Shown here: in pieces, positions 27,397 to 37,539 of the stretch
Layout: each line of letters starts with the position of its first letter
Position numbering within the stretch: position 1 is the stretch's first letter
DNA from: Parapedobacter composti
Lineage (GTDB): Bacteria > Bacteroidota > Bacteroidia > Sphingobacteriales > Sphingobacteriaceae
Direction of reading: 5' to 3'
Assembly: GCF_900112315.1 (NCBI RefSeq)
Contig: NZ_FOLL01000015.1
Location: 1 to 64,000 of the forward strand
DNA: 64,000 bases
Translations under genes and position numbers: made by a program
Notes under the pieces: model-generated
The model's database searches: none
What the model was told of the DNA's origin: nothing
The model's input: the letters and a program-made list of their open reading frames with translations, nothing else

Positions 27397-28638
27397 TTGA
27401 TTATGAGCAACTCAGTTAGCAAGACATCGAATAATAAGCCGATTTATGCCGATAAGGAACTACAGGAAGAGCTTTTTACGCTTAACCTGGGGCCAACGCA
27501 TCCGGCCACGCACGGCGTATTTCAAAATGTGTTGCAGGTAGACGGCGAGCGGATAGTCAGCGGGGTGTCCACCATCGGTTATATCCATAGGGCTTTTGAA
27601 AAAATTGCCGAAAGACGGGCATACTACCAGATTACTACGTTGACTGATCGGCTAAACTACTGCTCGGCCCCTATCAATAATATGGGGTGGCATATGACGG
27701 TAGAAAAGCTACTCGATATTGAACTTCCCAAACGGGTGCAATACATGCGGGTGATTGTGATGGAGCTTTCACGCATTGCCGATCATATTATCTGCAACGG
27801 TATCCTTGGGGTTGATACGGGCACCTTTGCCGGATTTATCCCGATGATGATTAAACGGGAGTTTATCTATGAGATATTCGAAGAGATCTGCGGTGCACGG
27901 CTAACCACCAACATCGGCCGTATAGGCGGGTTCGAACGCGATTTTAACGGTGTAGCATTCGCTAAAATCAGGCAATTCGTAAAAGAGTTTCCTGCTGTAC
28001 TGAAGGAATTTGAGGCGCTGCTGGAGCGCAACCGCATTTTTATCGAGCGAACGGCTGGTGTGGCAGCGGTTGACGCTGAAACTGCGCTTAACTACAGCTG
28101 GAGCGGCCCGATACTGCGGGCAACGGGAATCGACTATGATGTGCGGGCCAATGAACCCTACTCATCATACGAAGAGTTTGATTTTGAGATACCGGTGGGA
28201 ACGAACGGTGATGTGTACGATCGTTTTCTCGTGCGCAATCATGAAATGTGGCAAAGCCTCCGTATCATTGAACAGGCTCTTGCCAAAATTGAGAAGGAGC
28301 CAAAAGGTATTTTTCACGCGGATGTGCCCGATTTTTACCTGCCACCAAAAGAGCAGGTTTATAACAATATGGAAGCCCTGATTTATCATTTCAAAATAGT
28401 GATGGGCGAGATAGACGCGCCAAAGAAGGAACTGTATCATTGTGTGGAGGGAGCTAATGGTGAACTGGGATTTTATCTGATCAGTGATGGGGGGCGTTCG
28501 CCCTATCGCTTGCATTTCCGTAGGCCTTCATTTATCAATTACCAGATGTATGCGCCAATGAGCAGTGGTATGTTACTGTCGGACGCCATCATCAACATGA
28601 GCAGCTTAAACATCATAGCAGGAGAACTGGATGCTTAG
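27397..28638 (+). CDS. nuoD: NADH:quinone oxidoreductase subunit D
   Basis: The 49-kDa subunit, which forms the quinone site with NuoB. The 413-residue protein contains the diagnostic LGPTHPATHGVF (about residues 30-41) and the signatures IGYIHRAFEKIAE, GGFERDFNG and the C-terminal YRLHFRRPSFINYQ. The start may be the ATG at 27397 or 27403; the difference is two residues. Its end overlaps nuoE by 8 bases. Confidence 0.96.
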   Translation: MIMSNSVSKTSNNKPIYADKELQEELFTLNLGPTHPATHGVFQNVLQVDGERIVSGVSTIGYIHRAFEKIAERRAYYQITTLTDRLNYCSAPINNMGWHMTVEKLLDIELPKRVQYMRVIVMELSRIADHIICNGILGVDTGTFAGFIPMMIKREFIYEIFEEICGARLTTNIGRIGGFERDFNGVAFAKIRQFVKEFPAVLKEFEALLERNRIFIERTAGVAAVDAETALNYSWSGPILRATGIDYDVRANEPYSSYEEFDFEIPVGTNGDVYDRFLVRNHEMWQSLRIIEQALAKIEKEPKGIFHADVPDFYLPPKEQVYNNMEALIYHFKIVMGEIDAPKKELYHCVEGANGELGFYLISDGGRSPYRLHFRRPSFINYQMYAPMSSGMLLSDAIINMSSLNIIAGELDA

Positions 28639-29161
28639 TGTCAAAGAAAATGAACCCGTGGTATTTACCGATGAGATGCTCGGTAAGTTTGCCGAAATCG
28701 TAGCCCGCTACCCGGAAGGGCGGCAAAAGTCAGCCTTATTACCCATATTGCACGAAGTGCAGGCTCAATATGGTTGGCTGAGCGTGCCGGCCATGGATAG
28801 TGTAGCCGCCTATCTGGAGTTGGAACCGATCGAGGTGTATGAGGTAGCTACGTTCTATACCATGTTTTTCTTGAAGCCGCAGGGCAAATTTGTGCTGGAA
28901 GTCTGTCGCACAGGGCCTTGTTGCCTGGTAGGTGCAGAGCGTATCATGAAACACATCGAAACCCGGCTGGGAGTCAAAGAAGGTGAAGTTACTCCGGACG
29001 GCCTGTTCAGCTGGCGCGGCGTGGAGTGTTTGGCTGCCTGCGGCTACGGGCCGGTATTGCAGATTGGGCCGGAATATACGTTCTATGAGAACCTGACGGC
29101 GGAAAGCATCGATAAATTAATTGAGGATTTAAAAGACAAAGCTGCGGCTGGTAGCCGGTAG
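28631..29161 (+). CDS. nuoE: NADH:quinone oxidoreductase subunit E
   Basis: The 24-kDa subunit with the N1a [2Fe-2S] cluster. The 176-residue thioredoxin-like protein shows the four cysteine ligands in the pattern CRTGPC and CLAACGYGP. The preceding helical part (ALLPILHEVQAQYGWLS) and YEVATFYTMF are typical. It overlaps nuoD by 8 bases and is followed by nuoF after 16. Confidence 0.95.
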   Translation: MLSVKENEPVVFTDEMLGKFAEIVARYPEGRQKSALLPILHEVQAQYGWLSVPAMDSVAAYLELEPIEVYEVATFYTMFFLKPQGKFVLEVCRTGPCCLVGAERIMKHIETRLGVKEGEVTPDGLFSWRGVECLAACGYGPVLQIGPEYTFYENLTAESIDKLIEDLKDKAAAGSR

Positions 29162-29177
29162 CCAATGACTGATTGTT

Positions 29178-30530
29178 ATGGCTCGCAAGTTATTATTAAC
29201 ACATATCGACGTTCCGGGTATCCAAACCTTTGAGGTTTATCGCCAAAAAGGGGGATACCGTGCTGTGGAAAAGGCGTTGAAAACGCTTACGCCCGACGAC
29301 GTAGTAGAAGAAGTGAAAAAATCCGGGCTGCGCGGACGCGGTGGCGCTGGGTTCCCTACGGGCATGAAATGGAGCTTTCTGGCAAAGCCGGAAGGCGTAC
29401 CCAGGTACTTGGTCTGCAATGCCGATGAATCCGAGCCGGGAACATTCAAAGACCGTTTCCTGATGACGCATATCCCGCACGCGTTGATTGAGGGCATGAT
29501 TGTATCAAGTTATGCGCTGGGTGCCAATACATCCTATATCTATGTACGGGGTGAAATGATGCCGCAGATTCGTATTCTTGAACGGGCTATCGCGGAAGCC
29601 AAAAATGCTGGTTTCTTGGGTAAGAACATATTAGGTTCGGGCTATGACCTTGAGCTGTACGTGCAGCCGGGCGGTGGTGCCTATATCTGCGGTGAAGAAA
29701 CGGCACTGCTGGAATCATTGGAAGGCAAGCGGGGGAATCCGCGCATCAAGCCACCGTTCCCCGCCGTATCTGGCCTCTACAACTGTCCCACGGTGGTGAA
29801 TAACGTCGAATCCATAGCGGCAACGGTCCCCATTATCAACGATGGTGGCGAAGAATATGCAAAAATAGGCATTGAGCGGAGTACGGGCACTAAACTGATC
29901 TCCGCAGGTGGGAATATCAATAAACCCGGTGTCTACGAAATCGAGTTGGGTCTGCCTGTCGAGGAGTTCATCTATTCGGATGAATACTGCGGTGGCATAG
30001 CAGGAGGCAAACGCCTGAAGGCGGTGGTCGCAGGAGGTTCTTCGGTACCGATTCTGCCGGCTAACCTTATTCTGAAAACGTTGAAAGGCGATTCGCGCCT
30101 GATGACGTATGAATCGTTGGCCGATGGCGGATTCCAGAGCGGTACGATGTTGGGCTCTGGGGGATTCATCGTATTTGATGAAGACCAGTGCATCGTGCGG
30201 AACACCTGGAATTTTACACGCTTCTACCACCACGAGAGCTGCGGGCAATGTTCGCCTTGCCGCGAAGGTACCGGATGGATGGAAAAAGTGCTCCATAAGA
30301 TTGAGCATGGGCATGGGGCGTTCAGCGATATCGATCTGCTGGTAGACGTATCCAAAAAAATAGAAGGCAATACGATTTGCCCGCTGGGTGACGCGGCAGC
30401 GTGGCCCGTGGCCAGTGCCATCCGCCATTTCAGGGATGAGTTTGAATGGCACGTCACTCATGGACAGGAAGCACAAACACGCAATTATGGCTTGGCACAT
30501 TATGCCGATCCGCTTGAGCCAGTGGCCTAA
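29178..30530 (+). CDS. nuoF: NADH:quinone oxidoreductase subunit F
   Basis: The 51-kDa subunit that binds NADH, FMN and the N3 [4Fe-4S] cluster. The 450-residue protein has the NADH-binding GLRGRGGAGFPTGMKW, the FMN-binding CNADESEPGTFKDR, the GAYICGEETALLESLEGKRG segment, and the cluster cysteines in ESCGQCSPCREG plus one in NTICPLGD. Its presence with nuoE and nuoG means this complex can use NADH directly. Confidence 0.97.
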   Translation: MARKLLLTHIDVPGIQTFEVYRQKGGYRAVEKALKTLTPDDVVEEVKKSGLRGRGGAGFPTGMKWSFLAKPEGVPRYLVCNADESEPGTFKDRFLMTHIPHALIEGMIVSSYALGANTSYIYVRGEMMPQIRILERAIAEAKNAGFLGKNILGSGYDLELYVQPGGGAYICGEETALLESLEGKRGNPRIKPPFPAVSGLYNCPTVVNNVESIAATVPIINDGGEEYAKIGIERSTGTKLISAGGNINKPGVYEIELGLPVEEFIYSDEYCGGIAGGKRLKAVVAGGSSVPILPANLILKTLKGDSRLMTYESLADGGFQSGTMLGSGGFIVFDEDQCIVRNTWNFTRFYHHESCGQCSPCREGTGWMEKVLHKIEHGHGAFSDIDLLVDVSKKIEGNTICPLGDAAAWPVASAIRHFRDEFEWHVTHGQEAQTRNYGLAHYADPLEPVA

Positions 30531-30554
30531 TTGAAAAAATTGAATGGAGAAAAA

Positions 30555-31568
30555 ATGGCTGAAGACGTAAAGTTTAAAGTAAGCATAGACGGCATTCCCG
30601 TTGAGGTCGCTCCGGGAACAACCATATTGAACGCTGCCCGCAGAATCGGCGGGGATATTGTGCCGCCAGCTATGTGCTATTATTCCAAGTTACAGGGCAG
30701 TGGGGGCAAATGCCGTACTTGCCTTGTTAAGGTAACGAAGGGGTCTGAGAAAGATCCCCGGCCGATGCCCAAACTGGTGGCTTCCTGCCGTACAACGGTG
30801 ATGGATGGTATGGAGGTACAGAACATCACATCGCCGGAAGTGATCGAGGCCCGGAAGGGCGTGGTGGAAATGCTACTCATCAATCACCCGCTGGACTGCC
30901 CGATATGTGACCAGGCTGGAGAATGTCATCTTCAGGATTTGGGTTATGAACATGGGTTAGCCGATACGCGGTATGAGTTTGAGCGGCGTACGTTTGACCG
31001 CATTGATATCGGTGATAAAGTACAGTTACACATGACCCGCTGTATTTTGTGTTATCGCTGCGTTTTTGTGGCCGATCAGCTTACGACTAAGCGTGTGCAC
31101 GGCGTGCTGGGCCGAGGCGACGCCGCGGAGATCTCCACTTATATCGAGAAAGCAATTGACAATGAGTTTTCCGGTAACGTGATTGATGTATGCCCGGTTG
31201 GTGCGCTGACTGACAAAACGTTCCGTTTTAAAAACCGGGTGTGGTTCACCAAACCGGTGGAAGCTCACCGGGATTGCCCTTCATGCAGCGGCAAAGTGAC
31301 CTTATGGTACAAGGGCGATGAGGTGTTGCGTGTGACAGCCCGTAAGGACGAGTACGGTGAGGTGGAAGATTTCATTTGCAACACGTGCCGGTTTGATAAA
31401 AAGGCCACGTCAGACTGGGTAATCGAAGGCCCGCGTCAAGTGAAACGCACGTCCGTGATATCGCTGAACCATTATGAAAATCCGAATCCGCCGGCCGTGA
31501 TCAAGAAGAATCTGGCGTTGCAGGAAGCCAATAAGGAGCAGTTTGAACGGATGAAGCAGTTATTGTAA
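30555..31568 (+). CDS. nuoG: NADH:quinone oxidoreductase subunit G, short form
   Basis: Peripheral-arm iron-sulfur subunit, 337 residues against about 900 in E. coli. It has the N-terminal ferredoxin-type [2Fe-2S] site (CYYSKLQGSGGKCRTC), the His-Cys3 cluster segment (CPICDQAGECHLQDLGYEHG) and two further Cys clusters (CILCYRC and VCPVGALTDK). A remnant of the molybdopterin-type Fe4S4 domain follows (DCPSCSGKV, CNTC), and the large C-terminal molybdopterin-like domain is absent. This short form is normal in Bacteroidetes as far as I recall. I chose ATG 30555, which has a GGAG 7 bases upstream; an in-frame TTG at 30531 would add eight residues. Confidence 0.93.
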   Translation: MAEDVKFKVSIDGIPVEVAPGTTILNAARRIGGDIVPPAMCYYSKLQGSGGKCRTCLVKVTKGSEKDPRPMPKLVASCRTTVMDGMEVQNITSPEVIEARKGVVEMLLINHPLDCPICDQAGECHLQDLGYEHGLADTRYEFERRTFDRIDIGDKVQLHMTRCILCYRCVFVADQLTTKRVHGVLGRGDAAEISTYIEKAIDNEFSGNVIDVCPVGALTDKTFRFKNRVWFTKPVEAHRDCPSCSGKVTLWYKGDEVLRVTARKDEYGEVEDFICNTCRFDKKATSDWVIEGPRQVKRTSVISLNHYENPNPPAVIKKNLALQEANKEQFERMKQLL

Positions 31569-31608
31569 GCGGTTAGGCGGAAGTATAATATACAAGAAGA
31601 GATAGACT

Positions 31609-32646
31609 ATGGAATCTGCTTTGTTGTTGGAAAAAACGATTTTGGTGGTGGCTGTTTTTGCCATTACACTCTTTATCGCCATGTATTCTACATTGGTGGA
31701 GCGCAAGGTGGCCGGTTTTATGCAGGCGCGCTTCGGGCCGGACCGGGCGGGGCCTTTCGGTATCCTGCAGCCGCTGTGCGATGGAGGTAAGTTTTTCTTT
31801 AAGGAGGAGATTATTCCTGCCGGAGCACATAAATTTTTATTCATTGCGGGGCCTGCCGTGGCTATGTTTACCGCTTGCATAACCAGTGCCGTTATTCCTT
31901 GGGGGCAGGAGCTTGTTATCGGCGACAGGGTGGTTTCCCTGCAGGTAACCGATATCAACGTTGGTGTACTATATATATTCGGCGTGGTGGCGTTGGGGGT
32001 ATATGGCATCATGATAGGCGGCTGGGCGTCCAACAACAAGTATTCCCTTATGGGCGCCGTGCGTGCCGCCTCACAGAGCATCAGCTATGAAATCGGCTTG
32101 GGGCTGTCATTAATCGCGTTGCTGATGGTTACCGGTACGTTATCGCTGAAAGAAATTGTAGCCCAGCAGGAAGGCTTTGTCAATTGGAACATCTGGGTGC
32201 AACCGTTGGGCTTTTTGATTTTTATGGTATGTGCCTTTGCTGAATGTAACCGCGTGCCGTTTGACCTGCCAGAATGTGAGACGGAACTTATAGGCGGGTA
32301 TAACGTGGAGTATTCCTCCATGAAGCTGGCTTTCTATATGTTCGCGGAATACATCAATATGTTCGTGTCTTCGGCATTGATGGCCGCATTATATTTCGGT
32401 GGGTATAATTTCCCGTTCATGAATGAGCTGGGGTTATCGCAGAATTGGATAACGATATTAGGGGTAATTGCCTTTTTCATCAAAATATTGGCATTTATCT
32501 TCTTTTTCATGTGGATACGGTGGACGCTTCCCCGTTTCCGGTATGATCAATTGATGCGGTTGGGATGGAAGATTTTAATACCTTTGGCGGTGGCTAATAT
32601 TGTGCTGACAGGCATCGTCACCATCATAAAGGATACGTATTTTTAA
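31609..32646 (+). CDS. nuoH: NADH:quinone oxidoreductase subunit H
   Basis: Membrane subunit linking the peripheral and membrane arms and forming part of the quinone chamber. The 345-residue protein has about eight transmembrane helices and the conserved first loop ERKVAGFMQARFGPDRAGP. The acidic loop AFAECNRVPFDLPECETEL and the late helix motif WIRWTLPRFRYDQLM are also family hallmarks. It is followed 20 bases later by nuoI. Confidence 0.97.
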   Translation: MESALLLEKTILVVAVFAITLFIAMYSTLVERKVAGFMQARFGPDRAGPFGILQPLCDGGKFFFKEEIIPAGAHKFLFIAGPAVAMFTACITSAVIPWGQELVIGDRVVSLQVTDINVGVLYIFGVVALGVYGIMIGGWASNNKYSLMGAVRAASQSISYEIGLGLSLIALLMVTGTLSLKEIVAQQEGFVNWNIWVQPLGFLIFMVCAFAECNRVPFDLPECETELIGGYNVEYSSMKLAFYMFAEYINMFVSSALMAALYFGGYNFPFMNELGLSQNWITILGVIAFFIKILAFIFFFMWIRWTLPRFRYDQLMRLGWKILIPLAVANIVLTGIVTIIKDTYF

Positions 32647-32666
32647 CGAGAAAAGAAGGGTGTGAC

Positions 32667-33167
32667 ATGCAATCATTGAGTAATCGAAAAAAAGTACTGG
32701 AACAAAAGCCCATGAACTTCTGGGAGCGGATGTATCTGCCCGCTATCGGAAGGGGACTGGCCATTACCATCAGGCATTTTTTTAAACCTAAGGTTACGTA
32801 TAAGTACCCGGAGGAGCAACGGCCTTACTCCAAGAATTTCAGGGGTATGCATTCGCTCAAGCGCGACGAAGAAGGGCGGGAGCGGTGCACGGCATGCGGA
32901 TTGTGCGCCTTGTCTTGTCCGGCTGAAGCCATAACGATGATCTCTGCCGAGCGCCAGAAGGGAGAAGAAAACCTTTATCGGGAAGAAAAGTATGCGGCGG
33001 TATATGAGATTAATATGCTGCGGTGTATTTTCTGCGGCCTTTGTGAAGAGGCCTGTCCTAAGGAGGCCATCTTTCTGGATGGTTCGCATGTGCCGCCGGA
33101 GCAGTTACGCAAAGACTTTATTTACGGGAAAGATAAATTGGTGGAACCCAGGTTTGACTACAAGTAA
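32667..33167 (+). CDS. nuoI: NADH:quinone oxidoreductase subunit I
   Basis: The 23-kDa ferredoxin-type subunit with clusters N6a and N6b. The 166-residue protein has two CxxCxxCxxxCP motifs: CTACGLCALSCPAEAI and CIFCGLCEEACPKEAI. The first is preceded by the family's conserved FRGMHSL. It sits between nuoH and nuoJ with short gaps, consistent with one transcript. Confidence 0.96.
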   Translation: MQSLSNRKKVLEQKPMNFWERMYLPAIGRGLAITIRHFFKPKVTYKYPEEQRPYSKNFRGMHSLKRDEEGRERCTACGLCALSCPAEAITMISAERQKGEENLYREEKYAAVYEINMLRCIFCGLCEEACPKEAIFLDGSHVPPEQLRKDFIYGKDKLVEPRFDYK

Positions 33168-33181
33168 CCCCACGGAATAGC

Positions 33182-33679
33182 ATGAGTATTTTTTATTTTG
33201 TCGCCTTTCTTTCTATATTTTTTGCACTGATGACCATCTTTGCCAAGAATCCTGTACACAGTGTTCTCTACCTGGTCATCACGTTTTTTACATTCACCGT
33301 ACATTACGTCCTGTTGAATGCCCAATTCTTGGCCGTTGTTAATTTCATTGTATATATGGGGGCCATCATGGTACTGTTTCTCTTTGTACTGATGCTGCTT
33401 AACCTGAATAAAGATACCGAACCACTGAAGTCCAACCTGGTTAAATTCATGGGGGTCATTGCTGGCATGTGCGTACTGGTCACCCTGGTCGGCTCGTTCA
33501 GGATGCTGGAAACCTCGCAGCCGGTGACGCTGAAGAACCCCGATATCGGCTTAGTGGGCAACCTGGGCAAGGTGCTGTTCAGTGAATTTCTGCTGCCCTT
33601 TGAGATTTCTTCAATACTATTGTTGACCGCCATGGTGGGTGCGGTATTGTTGGCCAAAAACGACGCAAAAAAAGCATAA
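33182..33679 (+). CDS. nuoJ: NADH:quinone oxidoreductase subunit J
   Basis: Membrane-arm subunit with five transmembrane helices over 165 residues. The third-helix region FIVYMGAIMVLFLFVLMLL carries the glycine hinge typical of NuoJ. The stop codon is directly followed by the nuoK ATG with no intervening base, so the two are surely cotranslated. Confidence 0.94.
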   Translation: MSIFYFVAFLSIFFALMTIFAKNPVHSVLYLVITFFTFTVHYVLLNAQFLAVVNFIVYMGAIMVLFLFVLMLLNLNKDTEPLKSNLVKFMGVIAGMCVLVTLVGSFRMLETSQPVTLKNPDIGLVGNLGKVLFSEFLLPFEISSILLLTAMVGAVLLAKNDAKKA

Positions 33680-34009
33680 ATGGAAACTGTCATCCAAAAT
33701 ATACAGGGTGTTCCGTTGAATCACTATATCCTGTTTTGTAGCCTTATTTTTTCTATCGGGGTAATTGGCGTGCTGATACGCCGTAACGTAATCATCATCA
33801 TGATGTCCGTAGAGCTGATGCTCAATTCCGTAAACTTGCTGTTGGCAGCATTTTCGGTACATTGGGGGGATGCTTCCGGACAGGTGTTTGTATTTTTTAT
33901 CATGGCGTTGGCCGCAGCCGAAGTGGCGGTGGGGCTGGCCATCATTGTCATGGTTTACCGTAATACCCGTTCGGTGGATATCAATGCATTGAACCGTCTA
34001 CGCGGATAG
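33680..34009 (+). CDS. nuoK: NADH:quinone oxidoreductase subunit K
   Basis: Small proton-pathway subunit, 109 residues, three transmembrane helices. The conserved membrane glutamates are visible in MMSVELMLNSVNL (helix 2) and AAAEVAVGLAIIV (helix 3). The C-terminal RNTRSVDINALNRLRG is the usual NuoK end. It begins on the base after the nuoJ stop. Confidence 0.95.
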   Translation: METVIQNIQGVPLNHYILFCSLIFSIGVIGVLIRRNVIIIMMSVELMLNSVNLLLAAFSVHWGDASGQVFVFFIMALAAAEVAVGLAIIVMVYRNTRSVDINALNRLRG

Positions 34010-34084
34010 ATTACTTAAGTGTTGCCAACGGGTGGTTGGTCAATTTGAGGACGATTAACTTGAACATTTGAACCATAAAAAAAC

Positions 34085-36004
34085 ATGATAGCGTTAATTT
34101 GGTTGATTCCGGCACTGCCATTGGTAGGATTTTTAATCAATGGTCTTGGTAGGAAAGTATTGCCCAAGTCGCTTGTGGGTATTATCGGTAGCGGCGTGGT
34201 GTTGGTCGCTTTCCTATTGAGTTGTGGAGTATTCTCCGAGGTATACGCCGCTCGGCAAGCCGGCGAGGCAGCAAATTTTGTGCAGCCGGTATTCGAATGG
34301 ATCCGTGCCGGTAGCTTAAATATTTCGCTTTCGCTGTTGGTGGATCCGTTGAGTGCAGCTATGTTGCTCATCGTTACGGGTATCGGCTTTCTTATCCATG
34401 TGTATTCCATCGGGTACATGAAGCATGACACGGGGTTCGCTAAGTTTTTTTCATACCTGAACCTGTTTATCTTCTTCATGCTGTTGCTGGTATTGGGGTC
34501 CAACTACATCGTGATGTTCATTGGTTGGGAAGGCGTGGGACTATGCTCATACTTGCTGATCGGGTTTTGGTTCAAAAACTCGGCTTATGCCAGTGCAGCG
34601 AAGAAAGCATTTGTGATGAACCGCATAGGCGACTTGGGATTCCTTATTGCCGTGTTCCTGATTTTTGCCACTTTTGGAACGCTTGAATTTTCGGGCATAT
34701 TTCCCGAAGCGGCTCAAATGCCGGTGGGCGATACCACGTTGCTATTGATTACATTGTTGCTGTTTGTGGCAGCTACGGGTAAGTCGGCTCAGATACCGCT
34801 GTTTACCTGGCTTCCTGATGCCATGGCCGGCCCCACTCCCGTGTCTGCGCTGATTCACGCCGCAACAATGGTGACGGCGGGTATCTATATGATTGCCCGT
34901 TCCAATATCTTATTCACGCTTTCACCCATTACCCTGCAGGTCATTGTTGCCGTCGGCATCTGTACCGCCTTTCTGGCTGCGGCGATTGCGGTTACGCAAA
35001 ATGACATCAAGAAAGTATTGGCCTATTCAACTGTTTCCCAATTGGGGTATATGTTCATGGGGCTTGGTGTGGGCGCTTTTACAGGTGCGTTTTTCCTGGT
35101 AGTTACCCACGCCTTCTTTAAGGCATTGTTGTTTTTAGGGGCGGGCTCCGTGATTCATGCCATGGGCGACGAACAGGATATGCGCAAAATGGGAGGATTA
35201 AAAAAGGCGTTGCCGGTGACGTTTATGACAATGCTGGTTGGCACTATCGCTATTGCGGGGATTCCTCCCCTTTCGGGTTTCTTCGCGAAGGATGAGATTT
35301 TACTGCATGTGTATGGTAACAACAGGCTGATATGGGTGGTCGGTTTCATCGGGGCCATGTTCACCGCATTTTATATGTTCAGGATGCTGTTCCTTACCTT
35401 TTTTGGAAAGTTTAGGGGTACGGCCGATCAGGAACACCACTTGCATGAATCGCCCGCAACGATGACAATACCGTTGATTGTACTGGCGGTGTTGGCAGCA
35501 ATCGGAGGCCTGCTGAATGTGCCCGCGGCATTGGGAGGAAGCCATGCATTGGCAAATTTCCTGGCTCCTGTTTTTGCGGATTCCTTGGCAAAGACCGGTG
35601 AATTTCATATGGAGCACAGCACAGAATATATCCTCATGGCCGCTTCGGCGCTGGTTGCCTTAGCGATGGCACTCGTTGCCTATCGGCAGTATGTTATCAA
35701 AGCAGATCTTCCGCCCGCGGACGATGCCCCGCGCGGGTTGCTGGCTCGGCTTTCTTACCATAAGTTTTATGTGGATGAACTCTATGATGCAATAGTGGTG
35801 CGCCCACTTAATGCTTTGTCTGTATTTTTTTATCGGGTAGTCGATAAGGCGGGTATTGACGGGGTGGTCAACGGGCTCAGCAAGAGCGTGGGAGAATCCG
35901 GCAAAGGCATCCGTTTGCTACAAAGCGGCAATGTGGGTTTCTATATTTTCATGATGGTTATTGCTGTAGCTGTTTTATTGGCATACGGTATTTTTAACGG
36001 TTAA
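34085..36004 (+). CDS. nuoL: NADH:quinone oxidoreductase subunit L
   Basis: Distal antiporter-like proton-pumping subunit with the long lateral helix. The 639-residue length is typical. Conserved features include FIGWEGVGLCSYLLIGFW with the key glutamate, the TWLPDAMAGPTPVSALIHAATMV core spread over about residues 242-264, and the lysine of NDIKKVLAYSTVSQLGYM. A 75-base gap separates it from nuoK. Confidence 0.97.
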   Translation: MIALIWLIPALPLVGFLINGLGRKVLPKSLVGIIGSGVVLVAFLLSCGVFSEVYAARQAGEAANFVQPVFEWIRAGSLNISLSLLVDPLSAAMLLIVTGIGFLIHVYSIGYMKHDTGFAKFFSYLNLFIFFMLLLVLGSNYIVMFIGWEGVGLCSYLLIGFWFKNSAYASAAKKAFVMNRIGDLGFLIAVFLIFATFGTLEFSGIFPEAAQMPVGDTTLLLITLLLFVAATGKSAQIPLFTWLPDAMAGPTPVSALIHAATMVTAGIYMIARSNILFTLSPITLQVIVAVGICTAFLAAAIAVTQNDIKKVLAYSTVSQLGYMFMGLGVGAFTGAFFLVVTHAFFKALLFLGAGSVIHAMGDEQDMRKMGGLKKALPVTFMTMLVGTIAIAGIPPLSGFFAKDEILLHVYGNNRLIWVVGFIGAMFTAFYMFRMLFLTFFGKFRGTADQEHHLHESPATMTIPLIVLAVLAAIGGLLNVPAALGGSHALANFLAPVFADSLAKTGEFHMEHSTEYILMAASALVALAMALVAYRQYVIKADLPPADDAPRGLLARLSYHKFYVDELYDAIVVRPLNALSVFFYRVVDKAGIDGVVNGLSKSVGESGKGIRLLQSGNVGFYIFMMVIAVAVLLAYGIFNG

Positions 36005-36028
36005 TCAAGACGAAGTTATATCGCGTAC

Positions 36029-37483
36029 ATGGACAATCTATTTATACTTTTATTACTTCCGGTCCTTGGAGCATTGGTCCTCGCTTTTGTGCGGCAGGCA
36101 AAGACCGCCAAACAGCTGGCCCTGCTGTTATCATTGGTCACCTTGGCGTGTACTATCCCATTTTGGGTGGGCTTCGTGCCGGATGCCAGCATGCAGTTTG
36201 AGCAGCGTTTTGCTTGGATTCCTGCATTGGGTATCCATTTCCATATTGGGATCGATGGTATTAGCCTGCCATTGGTGCTGCTGACCAATGGTTTGATTCC
36301 CTTGATTATACTTGCTGCATTCAATTACGATTACAAGGGCGGTTTTTATGCGTTGGTACTTTTCATGCAAGCGGGGCTGCTTCTGGTTTTCACCGCGTTG
36401 GATGCCTTTGCCTTTTATGTAGGATGGGAAGTTGCATTGATACCGATTTATTTTATCTGTGCCTTATGGGGTGGTGAAAATCGCATCCGTGTAACGTTGA
36501 AGTTTTTTATTTATACGTTTCTGGGAAGTTTGTTCATGCTGGTGGCGATTATTTACTTGCATCTGCAAGTGCCTTCAGGCGATTACGCGCTGGCATCGTT
36601 CTACCAGTTGGCTTTGGATTCCGGTACGCAGCGCTGGATTTTCTGGGCCTTTTTTCTGGCTTTTGCTATTAAAATGCCTATTTTTCCATTCCATACCTGG
36701 CAGCCCGACACGTATACTGAAGCACCCACGGCCGGCACCATGCTCTTGGCGGGTATTATGCTAAAAATGGGGGTCTATGGGGTCATCCGGTGGTTGATCC
36801 CCGTGGCGCCTCTTGGCTTTGCCGCTTACGGCCAATTGGCGCTGGTACTGTGTGTCATCGGCGTCGTCTACGCGTCTATCATTGCTTTCAGGCAGCAGGA
36901 TGTTAAACGGTTGGTCGCTTACTCGTCCATCGCCCACGTGGGACTCATTGGGGCGGGTGTGTTTGCCTGGAACGTACAGGGCGTACAGGGAGCAATCATC
37001 CAGATGGTTAACCATGGCATCAATGTGGTTGGGCTGTTCTTCGTGCTTGACATCGTTATCCGCAGGTTGGGTACGCGCGAGCTGGCAGCCATGGGTGGTA
37101 TTGCCAAACCTGCGCCAGCGCTCGCTGTGATGTTCCTGATATTGGTGATGGGTGCGGTAGGATTGCCGCTGACCAACGGATTCATTGGGGAATTCCTGTT
37201 ACTGTTGGGGATATACGAATATGGTATATGGTATGCCGCGTTCGGTGGCCTTACCCTGATATTGGGAGCGGTATATATGTTGAGGCTCTATCAAAACTCC
37301 ATGCTCGGGGATGTCAATGCACAGACAGCGGTTTTTCCGGATGTTAAGGGCACGGAGTGGGCGGTGTTGACCATTCTGGTGGTATTGGTTGTCGGAATCG
37401 GCGTATATCCCAAGTCCCTATTGGATGTTTCTGAAGCGGCAGTGACGGATTTGATTGATAAAGTAAACCTGATTAATAAATAG
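36029..37483 (+). CDS. nuoM: NADH:quinone oxidoreductase subunit M
   Basis: Antiporter-like proton-pumping subunit, 484 residues and about 14 helices. Signatures include the early HFHIGIDGISLPLVLLTN, the glutamate of YVGWEVALIPIYFI, the TWQPDTYTEAPTAGTMLLAG core and the lysine-bearing QDVKRLVAYSSIAHVGLI. It lies 24 bases after nuoL and 56 before nuoN. Confidence 0.97.
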   Translation: MDNLFILLLLPVLGALVLAFVRQAKTAKQLALLLSLVTLACTIPFWVGFVPDASMQFEQRFAWIPALGIHFHIGIDGISLPLVLLTNGLIPLIILAAFNYDYKGGFYALVLFMQAGLLLVFTALDAFAFYVGWEVALIPIYFICALWGGENRIRVTLKFFIYTFLGSLFMLVAIIYLHLQVPSGDYALASFYQLALDSGTQRWIFWAFFLAFAIKMPIFPFHTWQPDTYTEAPTAGTMLLAGIMLKMGVYGVIRWLIPVAPLGFAAYGQLALVLCVIGVVYASIIAFRQQDVKRLVAYSSIAHVGLIGAGVFAWNVQGVQGAIIQMVNHGINVVGLFFVLDIVIRRLGTRELAAMGGIAKPAPALAVMFLILVMGAVGLPLTNGFIGEFLLLLGIYEYGIWYAAFGGLTLILGAVYMLRLYQNSMLGDVNAQTAVFPDVKGTEWAVLTILVVLVVGIGVYPKSLLDVSEAAVTDLIDKVNLINK

Positions 37484-37539
37484 AAATAAGCATATTCCGG
37501 GGGTGCGGTGCATCGATGGATTAAGATAATAAACAAAAC

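Noticed and set aside
29715-30500. 261-codon minus-strand frame opposite nuoF
   Set aside because: Shadow of nuoF; Arg/His-rich translation without any family feature.
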